Origin: Campylobacterota bacterium
Lineage (GTDB): Bacteria; Campylobacterota; Campylobacteria; Campylobacterales; Sulfurovaceae
Direction of reading: 5' to 3'
Assembly: GCA_003646525.1 (NCBI GenBank)
Contig: QMKU01000063.1
Coordinates: 1-7,145 of the forward strand
Length of the DNA: 7,145 bases
Below the pieces are notes generated by a model. It did not search any database. It was not told where the DNA came from and saw only the letters and a list, made by a program, of their open reading frames with translations. Below are positions 1-5,225 of the stretch, in pieces (position 1 is the stretch's first letter; the number at the start of each line of letters is the position of its first letter). The translations under genes were made by a program, and so were the position numbers.

Positions 1-1130
1 ATACCGGCGGTTAATGTAACTAGCATCCATTCACTGGTATCCATGACTGGATTTGCTTTGAGTACGGCGAACATCAGAGGTATGTTGTCTACGATAGCAG
101 ACATGACACCGATCAAGATATTGACCCAGAAGGGGTCGAGTACATCGTAGATTTTGGCTGCCATACCGATATAGCCGATATAAGAGAGTCCTGCCACAGC
201 TGCCAAAAGTCCAAAGAAAAAGAGCAGTGTGTCATTTTCGACCTGTGCCATTCGGCGATAGATCCATATTCGTTCTTTGAATTTTAATTTCATATAAGTA
301 GAATAGAAACCAAACAGTGCAAGCCCCAACATCATACCCCAAAAAGCTGGCAAATGTAATACCTGATGAATCATGACGGCAAGAACAATAGTCAAAATAC
401 CTAAGAAGATGATACCTACCCCACCCTTTTTGATGATCGCCTCTTCTGGTCTCTTGCAGGCAACACTATTATCTGTATCTGCAGGGGAACCCTCAGGCAA
501 ATATTTTGAGAGGATGTAGGCTGTCAAGGCCCAACCGATAAAGCTAGCTGGGAATAGAAATAAAAACTCGGCGAACATCCCTTTGCCCGCTGTCCAGACC
601 ATCAGTGTCGTGATATCTCCAAAAGGCGACCAAGCACCTCCAGCATTGGCTGCAACGACAATATTAATAGCCCCAATGACCAAAAACTGTCTATTATGAT
701 GCTCAAGTGTTAACAAAACCGTTGACAAGATTAGTGCCGTTGTCAAATTGTCTGCAACTGGACTCAAGAAAAAGGCTATCAAACCTGTGATCCAAAAGAG
801 TTTTTTGAAGTCATACCCTTTTTGAAGTAATTTAATCTTCAATGCTTCAAAAACATTTCTCTCTATCAAAGACTCAACAAAGGTCATCGCGACAAATAAA
901 AAGAAATAGATAGAAGCAATTTCAACAATCAGATGATGCATATTATCATGTAGTGGCGCAATATCAATACCATAATAGGCATAATGCCACGCGATGAGAA
1001 CATAGATCAGTATACCAGCCAAAAGTGCTGGTTTTGCTTTGTTGATAGTGAGCTTTTCCTCAAAAGAAATCATCAAGTAGGCGATGACAAATATCAAAAT
1101 GGAAACATATCCAACAAGTGAATGGGTCAT
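1..1130 (-). CDS. nhaD: NhaD-family Na+/H+ antiporter (C-terminus cut by window edge)
   Basis: About 376 N-terminal residues are visible before the left edge; NhaD proteins are usually longer than 400 residues, so the missing piece is modest. NhaD swaps internal Na+ (or Li+) for external H+ in the cytoplasmic membrane. Diagnostic segments, read directly from the minus strand, are SPVADNLTTAL (123-133), NAGGAWSPFGDITTLMVW (162-179) and SAIVDNIPLMFAVL (344-357). The paired 'DN' elements in broken helices are the expected ion-binding regions of the ion transporter superfamily. Many hydrophobic helices fill the remainder. The start ATG at 1130-1128 is supported by GAGGAG eight bases upstream. The gene lies 31 bases after mrpE in the same direction, with no convincing terminator between, so it probably shares the transcript. 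The frame is open to the edge and shows no disruption. Confidence 0.92.
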   Translation of the reverse strand, partial: MTHSLVGYVSILIFVIAYLMISFEEKLTINKAKPALLAGILIYVLIAWHYAYYGIDIAPLHDNMHHLIVEIASIYFFLFVAMTFVESLIERNVFEALKIKLLQKGYDFKKLFWITGLIAFFLSPVADNLTTALILSTVLLTLEHHNRQFLVIGAINIVVAANAGGAWSPFGDITTLMVWTAGKGMFAEFLFLFPASFIGWALTAYILSKYLPEGSPADTDNSVACKRPEEAIIKKGGVGIIFLGILTIVLAVMIHQVLHLPAFWGMMLGLALFGFYSTYMKLKFKERIWIYRRMAQVENDTLLFFFGLLAAVAGLSYIGYIGMAAKIYDVLDPFWVNILIGVMSAIVDNIPLMFAVLKANPVMDTSEWMLVTLTAG

Positions 1131-1138
1131 ATAACGAA

Positions 1139-1144
1139 CTCCTC
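1139..1144 (-). promoter_or_regulatory. Ribosome binding site of nhaD
   Basis: GAGGAG on the minus strand, eight bases before the ATG at 1130. It fixes the start of nhaD. It follows an A-rich run, a context often favourable for translation initiation. Confidence 0.8.
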
Positions 1145-1161
1145 TTTTTTAAGTAAAAAAA

Positions 1162-1623
1162 TCATATTCTAGCGATCACATCTTCGAACTCTTTGGTGAT
1201 CATCTCTTTGCTCTTCTCTTCATCATACTCTATCGTATGAATATAGAGTATATCACCCTTGACATCTAGCGTCAGTGTACCAGGTGTCAGGGTGACAGAG
1301 TTGGCGAGTAGGAGCTTCTTCCAATCACTCTTCAAGTTTGTTTTGACCGCTACGATAGCAGGTGCCAATCTCATATCTTTTCTGAGAATTCGTTTGCTGA
1401 TCTGTATATTGGAGAGGATGAGATTTTTCAAAAAGACTACGATGTAGACTCCCAGCCATAGAGGACTGATCATTTTGGTATCAGCACTCTCAAAACTCCT
1501 AGTGTAGAAAAATGCAATCACCACACTCACGATCAAACCTATCACTATATTAGAAAAAGCGATAGAGTTAGTCAACACCAACCAAATACCAAAAAGCAAC
1601 ACGATCCAAAGTCCTATTCTCAT
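1162..1623 (-). CDS. mrpE: Na+/H+ antiporter subunit E (MrpE/MnhE family)
   Basis: A 153-residue membrane protein with two N-terminal helices (about 4-20 and 23-41), a third around 52-72, and a cytoplasmic alpha/beta domain with the MrpE signature LANSVTLTPGTLTLDV (106-121), preceded by PAIVAV (88-93). Length and layout match MrpE, which is part of multi-subunit Mrp cation/proton antiporters and of the related ion-pumping module of membrane-bound hydrogenases such as Mbh. It starts 9 bases after the ferredoxin gene, with GAGG seven bases upstream of its ATG. MrpF, MrpG, MrpB and MrpC genes, which normally accompany it, are not in this window; they may lie upstream of the right edge. In this setting it is more likely a subunit of the redox-driven complex than of a free-standing Mrp antiporter, but that is inference. 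Confidence 0.88.
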   Translation of the reverse strand: MRIGLWIVLLFGIWLVLTNSIAFSNIVIGLIVSVVIAFFYTRSFESADTKMISPLWLGVYIVVFLKNLILSNIQISKRILRKDMRLAPAIVAVKTNLKSDWKKLLLANSVTLTPGTLTLDVKGDILYIHTIEYDEEKSKEMITKEFEDVIARI

Positions 1624-1632
1624 AACAATACC

Positions 1633-2025
1633 TCACTTATCTTTTGGCATATAGAGGAAATCTGATGCATATTGGGTCACGCCCAGATACTCCTCATCTA
1701 GTTTCAACGAATCTGGCGGACATACATCTGTACAGAGTGAACACCAACAGCAACGCCCATAATCTATACGGGGGATACATTGCGAACTGTTCTTAACATT
1801 ATACTCCTTGTCTGTTTTGATCATGTCAATCGCATCATTCATACAGACATCTTGACAATTTGCGCAGCCGATACAATCAACCAGTAGATTGGTATGAAAC
1901 CCTCTATAACCCACTGCTGTCTCTTTTTTGACTGCTGGATAAGCTATGGTATTGGGTTTCTGCATCATTGCAGCCAAAATACCGAGAGGTGACAGTGTTC
2001 CACTGATGTCAATACTCCATTTCAT
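1633..2025 (-). CDS. 2[4Fe-4S] ferredoxin-type subunit, NuoI/HyfH family
   Basis: A 130-residue iron-sulfur protein expected to carry electrons along the soluble arm to the NuoB-like subunit. It has two complete cluster motifs: C51-x2-C54-x2-C57-x3-C61 and C92-x2-C95-x2-C98-x3-C102-P. The N-terminal part (LSPLGILAAMMQKPNTIAYP, 11-30) resembles the membrane-associated helices of NuoI, and GYRGFH (39-44) matches the YRG.H element that precedes the first motif in NuoI. Extra cysteines occur at C83 and C93. The first motif is followed by Met instead of the usual Pro. The start has a perfect AGGAGG eight bases upstream, which overlaps the stop codon of the large subunit, so coupling is likely. The mrpE gene follows after 9 bases. 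NuoI/HyfH is the closest family; a free soluble ferredoxin is unlikely given the N-terminal segment. Confidence 0.9.
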   Translation of the reverse strand: MKWSIDISGTLSPLGILAAMMQKPNTIAYPAVKKETAVGYRGFHTNLLVDCIGCANCQDVCMNDAIDMIKTDKEYNVKNSSQCIPRIDYGRCCWCSLCTDVCPPDSLKLDEEYLGVTQYASDFLYMPKDK

Positions 2026-2033
2026 CTCTATCT

Positions 2034-2039
2034 CCTCCT
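2034..2039 (-). promoter_or_regulatory. Ribosome binding site of the ferredoxin subunit, overlapping the preceding stop codon
   Basis: A perfect AGGAGG on the minus strand, eight bases before the ATG at 2025. It shares bases with the TAG stop of the large-subunit gene, so ribosomes ending there are positioned to start the ferredoxin. Confidence 0.85.
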
Positions 2040-3144
2040 ATCTCTCTATCTCTGGTGGGCAGATACCCAGTGAATTCATGATCAATGCCACATCACTCAG
2101 CTCTGCACCGACCAACAAATCTTCAAGCAGTGTAAATGCGTGGACAAGTGACGGTCCTCGAACCTGCATTCGCCTAATCTTTTCGCTACCATCTCCTGCC
2201 ATATAGTAAGCAAACTCTCCTCTGGAACTCTCTACTTTGACCCAAGTATCATTTTTGGGAAGTTTAAACTTTCGATGTGTAGGCATCTTTACCATGATTT
2301 CACCCTCTGGCATCTTGTCGATCACTTGCTCTAGGATATGGATACTCTGATCCATCTCCGCGCGCCTCACCAATGCTCTTGCATAGACATCTCCACCCTG
2401 TGCTGTCGGCACTTCAAAGTCCAACTGGTCATAGACGAGATACGGAGCATCCTTGCGTACATCTGCCTCGATACCACATCCACGAAGTACTTGCCCTACA
2501 TAGCCGTTTTTGATACACTCTTCTGGGCTGACGATACCCACACCAATCGCTCTGGATTTGAATGAGGCATTGTTGATGAAAATATTGTCATACTCTTTGA
2601 GTCGCTTTTTGAAATGATTCAACACCTTCTCTAATCGTCGCAAAAATCCATCAGGCAAATCTCTTCTCACGCCACCAGGATAGATATACATATGATAAAC
2701 CCTACCCCCCGTCAACTCTTCAAAGAGATCAAGGATGAGATCTCTGTCCGCTATTGCCCACTGTCCGACAGCATAAAGTCCGATAGACCCACTCTGCCCT
2801 GCTAGCCACATACATTGTGAAGCCAAACGAGACAACTCTAGTACCATCACTCTGATATATTTCACCCTCTCGCTCACTTCGATACCAGCCAACTCTTCAA
2901 CCGCCATGGCGAAGTTAGCTTCATTGGGATCTGGTTCTGGCACACAGATGCGACACACGATAGTAAATGCCTGTATCACGGTGCGTCTCTCGACAAGCTT
3001 TTCAAAACCACGATGCAGATAACCTACATGTGTAGTTGCTTTTTGTATCGTTTCGCCTATGAGGTCAAGTTCGACACTCATGTTGCCTGTGATACCGGGA
3101 TGCTGAGGTCCGTGAAAGATGGTGATATGTTTGTTAGTTTCCAT
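2038..3144 (-). CDS. Large (catalytic-type) subunit, NuoD / group 4 hydrogenase family, Ehr-like, lacking a full NiFe site
   Basis: A 368-residue member of the complex I 49 kDa / [NiFe]-hydrogenase large-subunit family. NuoD-like landmarks are FHGPQHPG (10-17), GYLHRGFEKLVE (41-52), VEELAGIEVSERVKYIRV (82-99), YIYPGGVRRDLP (153-164) and RGEFAYYMAGDGSEKIR in the C-terminal part. At the N-terminal metal site it reads C64-R-I-C67, aligned without gaps to DRLD of NuoD; the histidine that follows hydrogenase CGIC is absent. At the C-terminus SLGIC (C362) ends in PPEIER, so the second hydrogenase cysteine is Glu365. The quinone-binding His and Tyr of complex I correspond to Thr19 and Val68. Neither a NiFe hydrogenase nor a standard quinone reductase is therefore expected; an Ehr-type complex fits. 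The ATG at 3144 is preferred, with GGAGG six bases upstream; the open frame running upstream to 3210 is basic out-of-frame sequence of the previous gene. Confidence 0.88.
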   Translation of the reverse strand: METNKHITIFHGPQHPGITGNMSVELDLIGETIQKATTHVGYLHRGFEKLVERRTVIQAFTIVCRICVPEPDPNEANFAMAVEELAGIEVSERVKYIRVMVLELSRLASQCMWLAGQSGSIGLYAVGQWAIADRDLILDLFEELTGGRVYHMYIYPGGVRRDLPDGFLRRLEKVLNHFKKRLKEYDNIFINNASFKSRAIGVGIVSPEECIKNGYVGQVLRGCGIEADVRKDAPYLVYDQLDFEVPTAQGGDVYARALVRRAEMDQSIHILEQVIDKMPEGEIMVKMPTHRKFKLPKNDTWVKVESSRGEFAYYMAGDGSEKIRRMQVRGPSLVHAFTLLEDLLVGAELSDVALIMNSLGICPPEIER

Positions 3145-3712
3145 CTGAAACCTCCGATGCCTCTTCTTTGGCTTTTTTCGCTGCCGCTTTTTGTGCCTTT
3201 TTGAGAGCACGAAGCCGTTTCATCTCTTTTTTGACATCCATATTGCCATCGCGTCCCTCTCTAAAGCTAAGATTGTTATTAACAAACTCCAGCGTATCAA
3301 ACTCTCGTCTAAGCGGTGGGGTATGTACCCAATTTTCCAAACTCAACTCTACGAGATTTTGATTGCCAGGGAAGTCTATACCATACATCTCATGGAGATC
3401 TCGCTCCATGATTTCAGCTTGTTCAAATGTGTGTGTCAATGAATCGATCTGGGCATCTTCTCTACCGATCATCGTCTGCACCATAAAGCTCTGCTTCCTA
3501 TCACTTGTCGTGAGGATATAAGTGATCGCAAAATGCTCCTCTTCTATCCAATCACAGCAAGTAATTGCATTGAGGGTTTGATAGTCATACTGCTCTCTGA
3601 GCATAAAAATCAGCTCAAAAATAGCATCTCTTTGAACCACAACTTTATAAAGATCTTCTCTCTTTACTTCAATATCCGTCGTAGCAAAGCGATTTTTGAT
3701 TGTGGCAAACAT
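3134..3712 (-). CDS. 30 kDa subunit, NuoC family (separate from the D-like subunit)
   Basis: A 192-residue homologue of complex I 30 kDa NuoC / the N-terminal half of HycE and HyfG. This is a structural subunit of the soluble arm with no cofactor; it packs against the large subunit. The family signature is ERDLHEMYGIDFPGN (103-117), equivalent to ERE.yDlfGI.F.Gh, followed by NWVHTPPLRREF (127-138), equivalent to dW.g.PLRkD. The segment NAITCCDW (48-55) matches the 'Dltavdw' strand. In E. coli formate hydrogenlyase this domain is fused to the large subunit; here the genes are separate, as in many complex I operons. The last 30 residues are a Lys/Ala/Glu-rich helix-prone tail (about 160-187) absent from ordinary NuoC. 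The start overlaps the previous stop as TAATG, with GGAGG six bases upstream. The gene ends 11 bases inside the next one. Confidence 0.88.
   Translation of the reverse strand: MFATIKNRFATTDIEVKREDLYKVVVQRDAIFELIFMLREQYDYQTLNAITCCDWIEEEHFAITYILTTSDRKQSFMVQTMIGREDAQIDSLTHTFEQAEIMERDLHEMYGIDFPGNQNLVELSLENWVHTPPLRREFDTLEFVNNNLSFREGRDGNMDVKKEMKRLRALKKAQKAAAKKAKEEASEVSDGN
3151..3155 (-). promoter_or_regulatory. Ribosome binding site deciding the large-subunit start
   Basis: GGAGG on the minus strand, six bases before the ATG at 3144, inside the 3' end of the NuoC-like gene. It supports METNKHITIF as the true N-terminus and argues against the longer, very basic reading that begins at 3210. Confidence 0.85.
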
Positions 3713-4329
3713 TATAACCCTCCATCATAGAGATACCAATCGGCATCATAAGCAGGTGCGACGGTTTGACCCAATACGGCTTCCTGATTTTTGCGATAAA
3801 ACGCGTAATTATCTTCATACTTTTGCCAAGAAGATATTTTTCCATCTCCTATCTCTTTTTGCAGAGCCATAAACCCCTCCAAAATACTCTCAGGACGAGG
3901 CATACATCCATTGACATACATATCGACAGGGAGATAATCTTCAAGTCTCTTGATCGTATTGTAAGAGTCCCAATACATCCCACCATTGACTGTACAAGAG
4001 CCGAGTGCCAAAATATATTTGGGGTTTGCCATCTGCTCATAGGTGCGTATAATTCGCCTAAGTGTCTTATAAGAGCAGTATCCCGAGACGATGATGACAT
4101 CCGCTTGCCGTGGTGTGGCAGCGCCACGGATACCCAATCGCTCGGCATCATAACGGCTCGTGAAGGTCGGTGGCATTTCGATCGCTCCACATCCTGTCCC
4201 ATAAGCAAGTACAAAGATCGATCGTCTACGAAACCAATCCATCAGAAAATCTACACTGCTTTTATGCGAAGTTTCTGAGTTGAGATCACTCTCCATCACC
4301 TGTTGTTCTTTTAAAAAACCTTCATCCAT
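3712..4329 (-). CDS. Small Fe-S subunit, NuoB/HyfI/HycG family, with an altered cysteine pattern
   Basis: A 205-residue protein of the complex I 20 kDa / hydrogenase small-subunit family, which carries the [4Fe-4S] cluster closest to the active site (N2 or proximal cluster). Landmarks with NuoB: YGTGCGAIEM (43-52), TPRQADVIIVSGYC (72-85), NPKYILALGSCTVNGGMY (102-119), PVDMYVNGCMPRPE (134-147). Complex I has tandem Cys-Cys before the 'IEM' segment; here it is Cys47-Gly48. Cys112 and Cys142 match the other two ligands. An extra Cys85 sits in the VSGY loop, the loop that faces this cluster in relatives. The ATG at 4329 lies two bases after the upstream TAA; a GTG at 4344 would add five residues inside the previous gene and is less likely. 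The residues after about 150 are family-typical only in part. The family is sure; cluster ligation is inference. Confidence 0.9.
   Translation of the reverse strand: MDEGFLKEQQVMESDLNSETSHKSSVDFLMDWFRRRSIFVLAYGTGCGAIEMPPTFTSRYDAERLGIRGAATPRQADVIIVSGYCSYKTLRRIIRTYEQMANPKYILALGSCTVNGGMYWDSYNTIKRLEDYLPVDMYVNGCMPRPESILEGFMALQKEIGDGKISSWQKYEDNYAFYRKNQEAVLGQTVAPAYDADWYLYDGGL
3719..3723 (-). promoter_or_regulatory. Ribosome binding site of the NuoC-like gene
   Basis: GGAGG on the minus strand, six bases before the ATG at 3712, within the last codons of the NuoB-like gene. With the TAATG stop/start overlap it indicates translational coupling. Confidence 0.8.
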
Positions 4330-4331
4330 CG

Positions 4332-5225
4332 TTAGTTCCCCCACGCTGTAGCAAAAATAAGTCCAACAATCGCGATCACTGTAGGAACCTTGATGAGAAA
4401 ATCTACACTCTGTGGTGTTTTAAATCTCCCATAGATCGCACCAAATGCGATCACAAACAAAAAGAGCACAAAAGTCTTCCACAACAGCTCGAAGAATCCA
4501 TCTGCACCACCCAAGAAGAGATTGACCATCAAGACCAATTTTGCAAAAGAGAAAATCGCACTCTGGCTCATCAGGAGTGACAGAAATTTTCCACTGAACT
4601 CTGACGCAGGTCCAGAATAGACTTCTACTGGTGCGCCTACTACATCAAAAGGCGACTGCCCCATCATAGCCACAAAAGAGAAGAGTGCCGCAATGAAAAG
4701 TAGCGGATGAGCAAAAGCATTGATCGTCGTCTGACTACCTGCGATAGTTGCGATATCAGCACTCTGACTGATACTCATAATGGCGACGACAGCTATATAA
4801 AACGGCAACTCCAACGCAAACAATCGAGTCAGCCCTCGCGTGACTCCCATCACGCCAAAAGGATTTCCTCCTACTCCTACTCCCATGGCATTACCTAGTG
4901 GTCCTAGCAACATGAGATAGAGTACCAAAAAGAGGTTTCCATACCCACTCAAACCACTGAAACTCTCACTTTGATAAAAGAAAGGGATGAAAAAGAGGGT
5001 CATAATCGCCCCTGTCGCCATGATTATCGGTCCGAGATAAAACATCCAACCATGAGAAATAGCCTCTTTTTTACCAAAGAACTTAATACTGTCATAAAAA
5101 GATTGAAAAATTGTCGGTCCTATCCGTCTCTGAAATCTTGCTGTAATATTTCGATAGAGACCGTAATAGATAAAACCTACAAAATAAGCTGTTATCAGCA
5201 TCAGTGCCAAATCTAAAATGATCAT
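4332..5225 (-). CDS. Membrane anchor subunit, NuoH/HyfC/HycD family
   Basis: A 297-residue multi-helix protein of the respiratory-chain NADHdh (complex I subunit 1) family. It joins the soluble Fe-S arm to the ion-pumping subunits. Family marks are RFQRRIGP (30-37) followed by the D..K..GKKE element (about 45-54), a membrane glutamate in FALELPFY (E139), and the TM5-TM6 loop SPFDVVGAPVEVYSGPASEF (191-210). Relative to the NuoH/HycD loop (PFD..EAE.EL..G...E.SG), the first two glutamates are Gly197 and Pro199; the third (E201) and the last (E209) remain. I chose the ATG at 5225, which overlaps the upstream TGA as ATGA. An in-frame GTG at 5240 would add five residues and deepen the overlap. A G-rich GGGGG lies five bases upstream of the ATG. 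The stop is two bases before the next gene. Confidence 0.87.
   Translation of the reverse strand: MIILDLALMLITAYFVGFIYYGLYRNITARFQRRIGPTIFQSFYDSIKFFGKKEAISHGWMFYLGPIIMATGAIMTLFFIPFFYQSESFSGLSGYGNLFLVLYLMLLGPLGNAMGVGVGGNPFGVMGVTRGLTRLFALELPFYIAVVAIMSISQSADIATIAGSQTTINAFAHPLLFIAALFSFVAMMGQSPFDVVGAPVEVYSGPASEFSGKFLSLLMSQSAIFSFAKLVLMVNLFLGGADGFFELLWKTFVLFLFVIAFGAIYGRFKTPQSVDFLIKVPTVIAIVGLIFATAWGN

Noticed and set aside
1145..1175. Rho-independent terminator after mrpE
   Set aside because: The T-run is present but no GC-rich stem precedes it; the bases before it do not form a convincing hairpin.
2038..3144. Functional group 4 [NiFe] hydrogenase (Hyf/Hyc type)
   Set aside because: The fourth cysteine and the histidine of the NiFe site are absent, and no maturation protease or Hyp genes are visible.
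3145..3210. N-terminal extension of the large subunit (very Lys/Arg-rich 22 residues)
   Set aside because: It is the out-of-frame reading of the NuoC-like Lys/Ala tail; GGAGG six bases before the ATG at 3144 and the family N-terminus (FHGPQHPG near residue 10) support the shorter start.
3766..4278. Plus-strand open frame of 170 codons opposite the NuoB-like gene
   Set aside because: It lies wholly opposite a clear family member, has no ribosome binding site or recognisable domain, and looks like an antisense shadow. The other plus-strand frames were rejected for the same reason.
4330..4344. GTG start five codons upstream for the NuoB-like gene
   Set aside because: It would lie inside the preceding gene; the ATG two bases after that gene's stop, with a G-rich site eight bases upstream, is the simpler start.
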